This document shows, one piece after another, positions 1-13,318 of a stretch of 64,000 bases of DNA. The DNA comes from Vicia villosa. Taxonomy: Eukaryota; Streptophyta; Magnoliopsida; Fabales; Fabaceae. Where the stretch lies: the NCBI RefSeq assembly GCF_029867415.1, contig NC_081183.1, positions 18,534,404 to 18,598,403 of the forward strand, in the 5' to 3' direction. Position 1 is the first letter of the stretch. Each line of letters starts with the position of its first letter. The notes below the pieces were generated by a model, which saw only the letters and a list, made by a program, of their open reading frames with translations, did no database searches and was not told where the DNA came from. The position numbers were made by a program, and so were the translations under genes.

Positions 1-2
1 CT

Positions 3-185
3 CAATATACCACTACAGACTCACACTCTGATTATGAGATGTTGGATGCCATAGTCTATACCTCTAGAGGAGATTCCCTCAAGAGATTTCTGGAAAGACT
101 TAAGGAATGGCATGACACTGAACAAGTCAGATTTTCAATGGATCATCTGACATCCTTGATTCTTCAACATAACTTCCTTCTTTGA
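3..185 (+). other. Short plus-strand open frame at the window edge, unidentified
   Basis: The frame starting at base 3 is open for 60 codons up to a TGA at 183-185 and is open to the window edge, so it may be the C-terminus of something longer. Composition looks protein-like (mixed charged residues, including a Leu/Lys/Arg-rich helix). It runs opposite to the host retrotransposon. I do not recognise it. It may be chance, a captured fragment or an antisense ORF of the element. Confidence 0.2.
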
Positions 186-1678
186 ATATTACTTTAGGGA
201 AGTTCACAATTCATAACCATATTTCACTATGTATAAGACACAGTATTCAGTTCCAACAACTGTTCTATGGTAATGAATCACAATATACATCTGGTTCCTT
301 TGATCAGAAGAAAATACCAGATATAAGCTCATCTTGATTTTATTTGTATAAAGGGATAGAAAGGTATACCTTCATAAATCAGTTATGGCACTTTGAGCAA
401 AATAAGTAATTTCCACATGTATGAACATTGTTGTAGAATTACTAATTGATCGTGTCCTGATCAATCATAGTCAGATGTCTCCTCTTCCAGGTCAGGAGTA
501 GGTTCCAAACATATGTACTCACACTACATTTGTTTAGCACCAGAACATCTGTTCTTCAACTGGTAGCTGCATACCAGCACAGATGTCACAACTTTTAGTG
601 TGACATTTATTCCTCCTTTCAGGAAACCGCATGCAGATTTTATGAATGGCTTTGATCAAGAGTCATTCATCAGCAATAATGAACCATGTCAAAATGAGTG
701 GACTTGAGAGATTACTCAAGTATCTTTGACACTTCAGTTATGGCTGTAAGAATCTGCTTAAAATAAATTCTGTTGAGTATGTCCCAGAGATAGAGAACGG
801 ACAGCAGTCTTATTTCAACAGAATACACATTGCTTACTTCACATCTTATAATAGTAAGCATCACACATAGGGCATAACACTGGTTTTACCCTAACAAATA
901 GCTTGCTTCAGCTTCAAGCTATACCCTAGACCCAAGCACCTATGGATAACTTTGGTCTAGCACACCTAGTTACCAAGATCTTCCAACTTTAAGATCAAGT
1001 AACCCTCTTCATGTCATATGAAGCCTTCAACATGAAAGTAGTTTAGACCACTACTGTCATCTAGATTAGAATCTGCCCATTCCAATCCACACTAAGTCAA
1101 GACTGCCACTTTTGACAATAATGTTGCTCTTCAAACTTCAGTACCTTGTCTGCTTTCACTTCCAGATTAAGCAGAACATGTTATAACATGAGGTGTGACA
1201 TCACACACATCCCTGGTAATCTCACCTTCCACCAAGAAAACACCATGCTGGAAACACAATCAGCACAACAACAGTAATACTTTCACCTTATCCAGGACAA
1301 CACATGTTTCCTTGTACTTTGATGAATGGAAAACATAAGACGCATCTTCATGTCTTCAAGAGCGCACCCTCTGTTCAATTCCTTATTGAACACAATCTTC
1401 CTCAGTACTTAGACTCCATGCTCCCTTCATGGTTCTTCATTAATGTTGTATCATAATCAAAACATCCAGCACACACAATCAACCAGCTTAGAGCACACAC
1501 ATCTTCTTGAGTCTTCAATCTTATCACCCTTCTGCCCAAGAGTAATTTAATCCAAGACACGAAAAAAGCCAACTGCCACTTGTTGTCTTCCTCTTTTAGC
1601 TGTTGATTACATCATCTACCTTGCATAAAACCAGAAAGTATCTCCCATAGATCTCATCCAGAAACAGACAGGATGCCT

Positions 1679-1690
1679 GCTCTGATACCA
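1679..1690 (-). other. Primer-binding site, tRNA-iMet type, of the left copia element
   Basis: Read on the minus strand this is TGGTATCAGAGC, the standard plant Ty1/copia primer-binding site complementary to initiator tRNA-Met. It lies two bases from the LTR end at 1693, which fixes the element's orientation as minus. Confidence 0.85.
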
Positions 1691-1692
1691 AT

Positions 1693-2958
1693 TGAAATTC
1701 TGGTATGACAGTCTCAGATGTCAAGCACGATGTTACGACATCTAGCTGTGCAAACATATCATGCAGGGTATTACAACTGACCTCTTAAATTATCTTCTGA
1801 TCATGAATAATCTGAGATCATACAAACTACAGAACCATTATAAAAATTGCATAGCTGAATTATGCAGAGTCACATCTGATCTGGTTCTGTTACAGGCTGC
1901 TTAACAATTGAATACAGGATGTCATCCCTAATGTTGTGACATCATATAATTAACACAGCAGCAGAAAGTAAATAACACACAGAATTGTTCACCCAGTTCG
2001 GTTCAATCAAACCTACATCTGGGGGCATACCAAGCCAGGAGAGAAGTCCACTATCAGTAGTATTATTTTCTTACAAACAACCTCAGGTTTGCAGGCAACT
2101 GCCACAGTATACCTAATAACTACCCAATGATCCTTCTATCTAAGATACCGCACTTAGATACGAGATATCACCATCTCTCATCCTAGATCAATACTGTACC
2201 AGTTATTTCTTCAAATAGAAGTTACACTTCCAACACAATTATCCTAAGACTAAGAGCCGTAACACTCCCACCTTAGAACTATCTTGAAGTTGCTTAAAAG
2301 CTTCCTTCAAGAACAATACTCAACTCATACCTAATGGCTTAGAGTGAGGACAATAATTCCCTTACTTAACAGTTTCGAGAATAACAACACATCTCTTGCC
2401 TACGGGCTTTGAGATGAACAATGGTGACCTTCCCACAACTCGGGAGGTTCACCTACACAACAAACCCTAATGTCTACATTATGATCGTTCTCCTTATCTT
2501 TCAACTAGAGATGTACATATATATATATATAACCTAATTCTAGTTGGACTTGGGCTTGAAATCACAGCACTCCTTGCTGTTACAAACCAGCAGATTTCTT
2601 CTGCTACAAGCAAGGTCTTTTAATCATAAGTTACCTAATTTATCTCCTAAATTAGTAACAGTTGAATCTTCAATCTTCAGATTTGATTCTTCAATATTCT
2701 GACTTGATTCTTTGACCTTTAAACCTGCGCCACATAGGATTCCATAAGGCTTTGTATCTTTAAAACCAAACTGAACCTTCCTTCCTTAGTTCTGCAGGCG
2801 CGATGTCATGGTTGATGTCATGACATTACTTGTAACATCTTGCTTCAGTACCTGTTTTGATCTTATTAATATATGCAAGAGTACACAGTATGATATGCAG
2901 CTGCTTCTATGTTTTAGCCAAGCACAGATGCCAATAAGACAATAAACTAGTACTTTCA
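1693..2958 (-). mobile_element. Copia-like 5' LTR, truncated at its outer end
   Basis: On the plus strand the LTR begins TGAAATTCTGG (minus-strand 3' end ...CCAGAATTTCA). It matches the LTR at 60001-61455 through most of its length, including the block with the GTTCGGTT motif and the stretch ending in the 'cag-cagg-cgcg' motif near 2795. The counterpart is 1,455 bp. Here the part corresponding to the element's first ~190 bp is missing or highly diverged, because Ogre sequence begins at about 2959. No TG...CA outer terminus or target duplication is visible. Confidence 0.7.
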
Positions 2959-3557
2959 ATGAAGTCAAAACGCAGTCTCCCGCCCCAATGGTAAACTAAG
3001 GTTAATGATTTTTGTACCTGTAGAACGGGTTCTAGGGGTCTCAGAGTTTTTGCTCAACCTTAAAGATACGTTGATTGGTATCTATAAGAGAGTTTTCTCT
3101 GAGTGTAGTATCTGCGTGACAATTACTTCCGTAATCACCGCTCTACGTCCTAAAAAGGCTTTAAGTGGGGTTAATGTGTTTCTAGGTCCTCCTGGTACAA
3201 ATCAGTCTCGGAATGCAGTGGCGCAGTTAATCACAACCAGCCAGGCAAATCCCAAGAGTAGACTTGGAAACCAAGATTAGAGGGCCTTCACCGGGAAGAC
3301 ATCCTCCATCCTATCTTATGTTGCACTCAAATCCGAGTATAGGATTTCTCACCACAAGGGGGAATCAAGCCCTTTCCCGATACAGAATAAACAAAATAAA
3401 CAAATATATATGCAACAAACACATGATATGACACAGAGGTTAGGCAGGACCTCTCTTGTTTGAGGGGGAATTTGGCATCCCTAATTCCTCATTGGGGCTG
3501 GACCAGCAACAGGTCAACCATTGGTTTGGATGAAAAACCAAGGTTTTGAACACTTAT

Positions 3558-3576
3558 ATCCCCAGCAGAGTCGCCA
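3558..3576 (-). other. Primer-binding site, tRNA-Arg type, of the truncated Ogre
   Basis: The minus strand reads TGGCGACTCTGCTGGGGAT, complementary to the 3' end of plant tRNA-Arg(ACG) apart from one base. A tRNA-Arg primer is a hallmark of legume Ogre elements. Six bases separate it from the LTR end (TG at 3583). Confidence 0.85.
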
Positions 3577-4519
3577 TTTTTCTGTGGTGGTCGTTTTCTT
3601 TACCTCCCCGTTTCACTTGGGAGGACGGCACGCTAAACCCTTCACGCGAAATTTGGAAGGAGAATGCGCCCGTGGCGGGATGAATTTTGTTTCAGTTCTT
3701 CCTACGATATCACACGAACTTTCTTATTTGTCCTACGAGTAGGAAAGGGAAAAAAAGATCTCAACTAAACCCTAGGAGTTTGCTAAGTGTGGGGATTTCA
3801 CCTAGACTAGAAATTCTGGAGTCCGGGAGGTCGGTTATACATAGGGAAGTGTTTAAACACCCTACATATCTGTAGTACTCTACAGGAACCTTCTCTGTGT
3901 CATTGTGTTTGTGTTTATTGCTATGATTGGGAAAGTTTCTCCTTTGTATTAGGAGAGAGAATTGAATTGATTTTAAAAGACAGACAGACAGACAAACTGA
4001 CTATTTTTGGTATTTTATTAGCTCGCTGAGATTCCTTGTGAACCTCATGCCTACATATCCCTAGTGGAAGTCAGAGCTTAATGTAGTTCGGGGAACTAAC
4101 TAGGGAAATTAATTGTTTTTGGTGCCTTGTTTGAAGCTCAAGGTTGAAGCTTGGAATTAAATCTCTGTTTACAGTAAAGAGACATGAAATTATCTCTACA
4201 GAGAGGTATTTGTACTATTCTACCACAAACATTTAAAGGAGTGACAGAATAACTGAATTCATTTCATTCAAGAGGGGGACCTTACTTGTGTATGTGCAAG
4301 TATACCAGTCAAATGCCTCTTAAATGAAAGAAAGATGCTCATCCAAATTAGGGAAAGTTACCACATGTCTGGGTTTTACTGCCAGCTCATGCCTTTCAAA
4401 ATCCTAAATGGGAGACTTGATTAAAATTGAAATGAAATGTTTGTTTGTTTGAATGTGGCAGAGTAGTAAAAATATCTCTCTATGGAGATAAGCTATGTCT
4501 ATCTACTGTATAAAAGATT

Positions 4520-5100
4520 TGACTTTAGCTGGCTTGTATGAGGCCCAAGCTTGAGGCTTTTTTTTTTGATTGATTAATTAATATATTATTGACTCTGGGA
4601 GATGACTCCACTGGGGATTAATTACATGATATTTTTGTGTTCTGTACAAAGCCCAGAATTGAGGCTGACTTTACTTAGGGAGACTCTATTTATGTGCCTT
4701 GTACAAAGCCCAAGGTTGTGGCTAACTGCTGAGGATAATTGAATGAATGACTCTATTTTATGTGCCTTGTACAAAGCCCAAGGTTGTGGCTGACTTTAGC
4801 TAGGGAAAAACACTATTTTCTGCCTTGTACAAAGCCCAAGGTTGTGGCGGACTCTTAAATGAATTAAGTATTGATGACTATATGGGGAAAGATCCTAAGT
4901 GTTAGGAATCTTTGACACATGAAAGATATGGTTTATCTGCCTTGTACAAAGCCCAAGGTTGTGGCTACTGAGTGATGAAGGACTTACTGGGGAGACTCTA
5001 TTATCTGCCTTGTACAATGCCCAAGGTTGAGGCTGACTCTTGACAGGGGAGTTTTATTGTTTGGGTGCCTTGCATGAAGCCCAAGGTTGAGGCTAACTGT
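4520..5100 (-). repeat. Degenerate short tandem repeats inside the Ogre LTR (CTTGTACAAAGCCCAAGG type)
   Basis: About seven imperfect copies of a motif containing 'tgtacaaagcccaaggttg', spaced roughly 50-110 bp and separated by variable GACTCTA-type spacers. The orthologous segment of the larger Ogre (about 45650-45790) has only about two copies, so this block has expanded or contracted within the family. Confidence 0.7.
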
Positions 5101-5154
5101 TTTTTGTTGGTTTTGACTCTACTGAGGAGGTTTTATTTATTAAAAGACTATTTT

Positions 5155-5405
5155 TCTTTGGAAGCTAACCCTTTCCAGGGATTTTGACTCAGCTGGTGAA
5201 TTTGTCTGTTAAAAGACTGACTTTTATCATGTTTTTTGGAGGCTGACCCTTTCCAGGGGTTTTGACTCTTTTGGGGAAATTATCTCCTAAGAGAATGAAA
5301 TTATTTATTAATTAATTTTGGAGGCTATCCCTTTCCAGGGGTTTTGACATTTTAGACAGATGTTGGAGGCTAACCCTTTCCAGGGGTTTTTATTGAAATG
5401 ATTGG
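5155..5405 (-). repeat. Second short repeat block in the Ogre LTR (CTAACCCTTTCCAGGGG type)
   Basis: Four copies of a unit containing 'ggctaaccctttccagggg' followed by TTTTGACTC, at roughly 5160, 5229, 5313 and 5365. The same motif occurs three times at about 45850-46040 in the other Ogre 5' LTR. Confidence 0.7.
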
Positions 5406-7608
5406 CAGAAAGATTATCTAATGGAGACTTCTTGTTTAAAGCCCAAGATGAAGGCTGACTCAATGCTGAGGATGATCAAACATGGATCCTAGACTCTGCT
5501 AAGGAAGATTGATGAAGATAAGGGTGACAGAGACTGTCCATGTCTCTCATTCCAAAAAGTGTACTCAATGCAAAATTGAGACAAACTTAGCTTGTTTAAA
5601 GTCTGGTTTAAATTGGAAGAAACTCACCAGGGTAGGCTAAAAAGGTGACTAAAGACCTGTTCCTATGTTTATAAGAAACCTGATGGGTCCTTGTATACAA
5701 GCTCAAGAGGAAGCTGGAAATGCTTTTAAGAAGCCTGTGGGTCCTTGTACAAAGCCCAAGAGGAGGCTAATCGAGGGTCCTTGTTATAGCACAAGAGAAA
5801 GCTTATGTAGTTTTGAACTTATTTTGGCTCTAAGTAAATGGGTAAGAGGTTTCACCGGGAATAATTCCTCTTTGGGTGGATGTGTCCTATATTTTTGGAT
5901 TCTAAGGTTTTTGCCAAGATGTTTCACCGGGAATAATTCATCTTGGGGGTTTGAACTACAGATCTCTAATTAGGAAAGAGCCTTCACCGGGAAGACATTC
6001 TCAATCCTAGGTCATATTCCTATAATATATATATAGTTTAACTGTCCTAAGGTTTATACTCAAACGCAGTTCTAAACTAATATATGCACAGTTTATATTT
6101 GACAGTAATTTAAATAAAGACTGTAAATTGAAAGCTTGTAAAGCCTAACCTGGATGGAGTGGAGGCCATTGAAGAAGTATGTACAGAGCCTCAACAGTAA
6201 TTTTTGTTGTTTTTGTTGATAACAGTTGAATGTATATGATAAACAGTTAATGGTTTTTGAAAACAGAAGAAGTGAAGATGGACAAAGGTCACATAGGTAT
6301 CTGAAGAGTTTCACCGGGAATAATGCCCTTCAAATACCAGAAGAATGTTTTGAAAACAGAAAGAAGATTTTGGAAATACAGTTTTGAAAACAAGCTAAGA
6401 AGAGAAGGTTTTTGGGACTTACACTCTATTAGAGGCCCAGTACTTTACAGTACTGGTGTAAAAGCAATTGAAAATGATTTGTGATTTTTTGAATGATTAC
6501 TGTTTATGAGGAACAGTTTTTTACAAGTTTTAGGCTTACCTCGAAGAATGAGAAATTGGATATCTGAGTTTGAGGTGTTACCTTGATCCTCAAGTGGTAT
6601 ACTTGAAATAAATTGGGATCTCAACAGTAATTGAGCATCCACACCAGCAGAAAAGAACATCGGATAAGCTCAACAGCTTACAGCATTCAATGATTTTCTA
6701 GCAATTGTTTATGGACTTCTACAGCAAATGGAAGACCAAACAAACAGACAAAGGAAAAAGACAACGGAGAAATAATCTCGAAGTCTTGGATAAAGTGAGA
6801 AAATTCAAATAATATATGCAACAGTAATCAAATAAAATTTAAATGATTAAGTATACAAAAATAATATGAAAATATCAAATTCAAATGAAATTAATCTAAT
6901 AAAGATATTTTTTTGTATTTTTATGAGAGAAGAAAATAATTAGAAACATAAATTTAAATATGCATCTAATATATATATTTTGGGTATTTTAATAAAGATT
7001 AGAAAAATTGAGCTATATCCTATATTAAAATAAAATATTAAATCTTTTTTATGAAAATCTTTTAAAGAAAAAATTAAAGAAATAAAAATTATTAATGGGC
7101 CAGGGTGCTGAAATCAGATGGGGAGGTGAAGGCCCAAACTGAAAATAATAAAAAAAAGATGTTGGACCGGACCGGGTCGGATGAGATGGAACCCGGATCC
7201 GGTTTTAATCTTATATATAAATGCAAGGTTGTCATGATGACAACCCTAGCCAAGTGTCATCATGATAATAACTCTTGGCAACCTTTGACACATGTCACTC
7301 TAATATCAATCCTAATTCTACTTTTTTAAAAATTGATTTTACATTAATAATTATTAATAAAAACTCTAATAAGTACAAACTCTAATTATACAAACTCTAT
7401 ATTAAGATAAATAATAATTATTATAATATTTATAATAATCTTATCTACTTAATATAAATGTAAAGAAGTCATGATGGCAACCCTAGCCACATGTCAACTT
7501 GATAATAATCCTCGCCAAATGTCATCTTGCTAACAATCTTCGCCACATGTCATTCAATGATAATTCTAAATACAAACCCTAATTATACAAACTCTATATT
7601 AAAATAAA

Positions 7609-7768
7609 TAAATAAATAAATAATAAAAATAATATAATAATAATAATAAAATTAAACCATCAATATTGTTAATAATAATAATCTACATAATATCTAACTA
7701 ATAATAATATTAAAATAACAATAATAATAATAATAATAATAATAATATAATAACAAAACTACTACTAC

Positions 7769-7820
<52 letters not shown>

Positions 7821-7841
7821 TAATAACAAAACTACTACTAC

Positions 7842-7890
<49 letters not shown>

Positions 7891-7911
7891 TAATAATGAC
7901 AATAATAATAT
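7609..7911. repeat. Interrupted (TAA)n microsatellite
   Basis: Long AAT/TAA runs with a duplicated interruption (AACAAAACTACTACTACAA) appearing twice, about 75 bp apart, showing that a compound block was itself duplicated by slippage. Confidence 0.9.
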
Positions 7912-8683
7912 ATTCATCTAACACTATTATATCTTATTATCCTAATTCTCATTTTTTTTATTAAAAAAAATTTAATAATCAAAAAATAATTATTATAATA
8001 CAAATTTTTAATTAACACTATTATATTCAACTAACTTTATTATATCTTATAATCCTAATTCTATTTTAATTATTTTTTTAACTATTCTCTTTTAGTTATT
8101 CTATTTAATAATAAAATTATAATTTTTTATATAAACTATAAATTACTTAGTTTTCTAAAAAATAAATAAAAATCACAAATATGAAAATTATTTTAATTTT
8201 AATGAATACAAAATTGTAATTGATATACTATATTGATGATAATATATAAACATTACAAATAAAATAAATGTGTTTATAATTTCTACTCGACAAAAATAAA
8301 AAAAATAAAAAAAGATATGCTATTTTAAATACGTTTTTAGAAAATTACGTGTTTTCTAAATGAGTACACAAATTTTTTTATAATAAAATTTTAATGAATT
8401 TTTTTACAATATTTGAATATGAAAATTATCAAGTACAATATTTATTTAGTATTATTGTACTAAATTTTTTTAATAAATCATTATGACAATCAAAAGAAAA
8501 TAAAAATAAAATTCTATAAATCATTATTTTTCCCATATTTTATTATAAACACTTTAGATATTTTTTGAATTTATTTAAATATAAATATGTTATGTTATTT
8601 TTCAATTTAACTTTAACCATTATTTTTCTTTAAAAAAAACTATAATCAATAACTCATTAATTGTATTAATAAAAGAGAAAATG

Positions 8684-8848
8684 GGTGATGCACTGACAGT
8701 GTAAAAAAGTTTTACACTGTCAACCAATCACAACCATGAATCAGAATAAATCAGACTTTAATTTTTAAAAAATTTATATGACATGGCAAAACGATTTGTT
8801 TCTATTGGATGACAGTGTAAAACTTTTTTACACTGTTAGTGCACTATC
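8684..8848. mobile_element. MITE, about 165 bp, with ~38-bp inverted termini
   Basis: The left terminus (8684-8721) and the reverse complement of the right terminus (8811-8848) share GCACTGACAGTGTAAAAAAG-type sequence with a few mismatches. The short AT-rich core has no coding capacity. The ACAGTGTAAAA / TTTTACACTGT inverted termini are common in legume genomes. It lies inside the Helitron. Confidence 0.75.
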
Positions 8849-9235
8849 TTTAACCTCTTAATAAAAACATTTAAATATTAAAAATACCAGTTACAACATT
8901 TATTAAGTGTTATTCTACTAAAAATATTAATAAATTATTATATTAATTAAAATAAATTAAAAATAAAAATCCTATAAGTCATTATTTTTCCTTTACTTCA
9001 TAGTATTAATTTTCATACGGGACTAAAATTTATTCTATAAATATTCACGATTTGGATCATACAAAAATTATTATTATTAAGATTTTTTAAATAAAATCGC
9101 TTAATACACATATTAATTTTATATGAATAATAATTTTTATTCTTTGTTGCACCAATTTTTAAATATTTTGTTCATATTCCATAACTACTCCATCACTCAA
9201 TTACAATAATAATAATTAATGTAAAATTTTATTAA

Positions 9236-9775
<540 letters not shown>

Positions 9776-10330
9776 ATACAAAATATTTTAAATATAAATT
9801 CATTTAAAAAAACTTTACAATACCTTAAATTCATGGAAGTTATATAAAAAAAAAGATTAATAAATTATTAATTTCCTGAACGTTACATAATAAATGAGTT
9901 AATAATGACTTATATGAAACTTTTTATCATTTAATAAATATAATTTTATATTTAAATATATATTTTAAAAATTTAATTCATAGTTTATCATAGTACAAAT
10001 TCATTTATCAAAACATTTTTAATTTTATAATTTATAAAGAAAAATCACATATGCTAATATATTAAATTAAATTTTATTAAAATTTATTAGGTTATTAGTA
10101 CAAGATTTTATTAAAATCTACCATTGTACTTTTAAATATTATTAAACTATTAATTTAAAATTTTATTAATTTCAATTATCTACTTGAATATTTTTTTAAT
10201 TTAATAAATTTAATTTTATAGTTTATTATTAAAATAAAAAATTATATTCATAATTTATCATAGTACAAATATATTTATTAAAACATTGTTAATTTTATAA
10301 TTTATAGAGGAACAATACATAGCTCAAACT

Positions 10331-10431
<101 letters not shown>

Positions 10432-11449
10432 TTGTTGTAGTTTAGTAGATTATTACTATAAGCTTTTGACACAATAAATAAATATACTGTGTAACTCATA
10501 TTCTTAACCTATGAATTACATTTTTTAATATTTTGTAACGCATATTCTTTCATTATTATGATTATAATTACTTATTTATTCTATTAATATATATTTTAAT
10601 TAATGATTTAATTAGTCATTATCCGTTATTATTCTGTCAATTATCATTGTGTATATATATTTTTGATATTGCATTGCCAAAGTGTTCTACATATAAATTG
10701 TTGGTTGTGCTCTTTAATTTTGTATTGTAAAAATTTTAGTTTCTCTTAACTTATATTCCTTACCATTAGTTTTTGTGGCAGAATAGAGACTTAAATATTA
10801 TATTATAAATATTTCAATTCTCTTTTATATTGATACAACTTCATTTTGTCTACTATTGAACTTTCTATCTAATTGTCTTTTATTGGATGATCTGAATCAG
10901 GAGAAGATCTTAAATTTGTGTTGCATCATTGTTGCTTGCTTGGGAGTTCTATGAAATGATCGTTCATGTAGCCACATAAGTAAAGGTCTTTAACTCTAAT
11001 ATATGCATCAATAAAAGTTATATTTTATTAATATAATTTAGTTAGTTTATTATTTTATGGGCGTAATGTTTTAGTTCTGCAGACATTTAAGTATTATAGA
11101 ATAAGTATAACGATTTCTCAAATTTTTGTGATATCATTATGTCTTTTTCCTCTTTCATCTTATAGATCAAATCATATAAAGTGTATATTGAAGAAACATG
11201 TATTATATTTGGACATAAGATTATGGACAGAAGTGTATATTTGGACAGAAGATTATGTACACTATTATGTTAGATATAAAAGACGTATAATTTATTCTTT
11301 TATCATGTTTTACATAAACAGTTTAATTAATATTTGTGTATAAATTTTTTCGTATGTCTTGGTTCATGGTCTTATACATATCACATGTCTTGAAGTGTAA
11401 TCAATCGTTTTAATAATAAAAATACAAATCTACATCTACATATGGGTTT

Positions 11450-11622
11450 GGATCCTCTCCTTTAATATTTTCTCTCCAACCCTCTCCTTCACATTTATGT
11501 CTTTATCTCTTTCTAACATTTTATTTCTCTTATTCTATTTATCATTTTTTTTTAATTCTCTAAACAATTGCATGTGTTTCGGTTGAAGGAGAGGATGGAT
11601 AGAATGAGAGGATCCATTGTGT
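11450..11622. mobile_element. Putative MITE with GGATCCTCTC inverted termini
   Basis: The left end (TGGATCCTCTCCTTTAATAT, 11450 onward) and the reverse complement of the right end (from 11622) align over roughly 40 bp, both containing GGATCCTCTC and CCTCTCCTTCA. The interior is about 90 bp of pyrimidine-rich sequence with no coding capacity. I could not identify a clear target duplication. Confidence 0.5.
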
Positions 11623-13310
11623 CTACATAAATGTAAAAGAATCTACATATATGATAATATGATGACTTCCAAGAGACAAACAAACTTGAGTAACAACTTT
11701 AAAATTTACATTTTTAATTAATTATTTTATATTATCCTTCTGATAAAAGAATTCCTTTCAAATTTCAAAGACACAAATTTCTTTTGGTTGTTTCATTTGT
11801 AGGATTATTAATAAAAGTCAAGGACAATCACTAAAACATGTTGGGTATATCAACTATATATATTGTCATATCAAGAATTATTTCATGTACAACTATATGT
11901 TGTCATATCAAGGGTTATTTCTATGGAAGGGTTGAATATATTGGTGGCTAATGATGATTGTGAAGATAGATATTAATACAATATTAAATGTAGTTTACAA
12001 AGAAGTATTAAATACTATTTTTTAGTTAATTAATATTTATTTCTTTACATTTATACATTTTAAATTATCATAGTAAATTTTTTCTAATTTATTGTCTTTC
12101 ATATTAACAAATTAATAGTATAATTGCTTACATAATCTTAATGACATATAAGATAATTTTATATGCTTTCACATTAAAAAATTAATAGTATACTTACAAA
12201 CATAATTTAAATGACCTTATTTTTCACATTAAAAAATTAATAGTATACTTACAAATATAATTTAAATGACCTTATTTTATATGCAAATAAAATATAAAAT
12301 ATCAACTACTAAAAAAACTATAATTTTATTTCTAATATATCCGTGCGAAGCACGGGTCGGCGATCTAGTCTTATCACATGAGTTGGGTTGTAGAAAACCC
12401 TAAAACAACACAAGAGGCAGCGCCTCTTCTCTCTTCCCTCTCTCTTTTGATAACGTTACTCTCTCCCTCTGCTGCTTTTTCATCGTGAAAACCAAACAAA
12501 ATTCCAACTTCGATTCCTCCCTTTTGAAGGACAACAACAACTATGGCCTCTCTCTCTCGGCTCTCACTCGGTTTTTTTTCCGATGAACAACAAGGAGGCT
12601 ATCTCCCTTGATGCTCATCTCTCTTGCTGCGAATCACAACAACAACAAGAAACTCTTGGACTCGCGGTCTCTCTCTTCGCGAAGAACAACGAAAAAGATA
12701 AACCTCTTCTCTGTTTTGGCTTACGGCGAACAAGCAACAACAACTTCTGGCTTCTTTTGATCGAAGACAAACTCAAGGTTTGTTCTTCAATTTCGTTCTC
12801 CCCCCTTTCTATGATGTAACGACTACAACATATGCTTTCTATTTCGTTGTTGTTTCCTTTTTTATGGTTACAGCAGTGACAACTATTTTTTTGTTTTAAC
12901 AGAAACTAACAACAACAATTATGAGTGATAAAGAATGAAAACTACGGCGAGGAGATTTTCGCCGGATTATTCGTCGAGGTAAGCTCCTGGTTCCTTGAGC
13001 TTCTGAGGATTTGTTGTATTTGATACTGCTGAAGAACACCGCGAATTGCTTGCTGTTGTGTGTTCTGAATTTTTAATTTAATTGTTGTTGTTGAGTGATT
13101 CAAAACTTTTGATGATGTTGGTATTGCAATTGTTGTAAATTGTTACTGTTGCTGTGTTTTTGAACCGTTGAACAAGTTGTTGCTACTGCTTCAGAATAGT
13201 TGCCGTTGCGTGATCGTGGCTTTGCGAATTTGTTGTTGTGATGCTGAATTTTTGACTTGCTGCAGGTACAACAATGGTTAATGGAAATATTGAGAGTGAG
13301 AGCAAAGAGG

Positions 13311-13318
13311 CTTACCTG
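13311..13318 (-). other. Consensus 5' splice site in the Ogre LTR
   Basis: The minus strand reads CAG|GTAAG in the element's sense orientation. A comparable site occurs in the two other Ogre LTR bodies (29236-29243 and 58215-58222). Confidence 0.35.

Larger units (their letters stand above)
1..1692 (-). mobile_element. Internal region of a non-autonomous Ty1/copia-like element
   Basis: This stretch ends on the right in a primer-binding site followed by an LTR, so it is the 5' interior of a minus-strand element that continues past the left window edge. No gag or pol reading frame is visible. Blocks around 200-860 are clearly homologous, in the same orientation, to 63220-64000, where the same family has its 3' LTR. 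Because the same interior sequence lies near the 5' LTR here and near the 3' LTR there, the complete interior is probably only about 3-4 kb, which implies a non-autonomous (LARD-like) element. The family assignment rests on the primer site and LTR ends. Confidence 0.6.

Noticed and set aside
3005..3280. 91-codon plus-strand frame, also seen in shorter form at 44038-44277
   Set aside because: It lies antisense in the Ogre leader, and the frame is broken in the second copy by a one-base insertion, so it is not maintained as a protein.
12583..12819. 78-codon plus-strand frame after a CT-rich, gene-like leader
   Set aside because: It lies inside the Ogre LTR, antisense to the element, and is Gln/Asn-repeat-rich without homology that I recognise.
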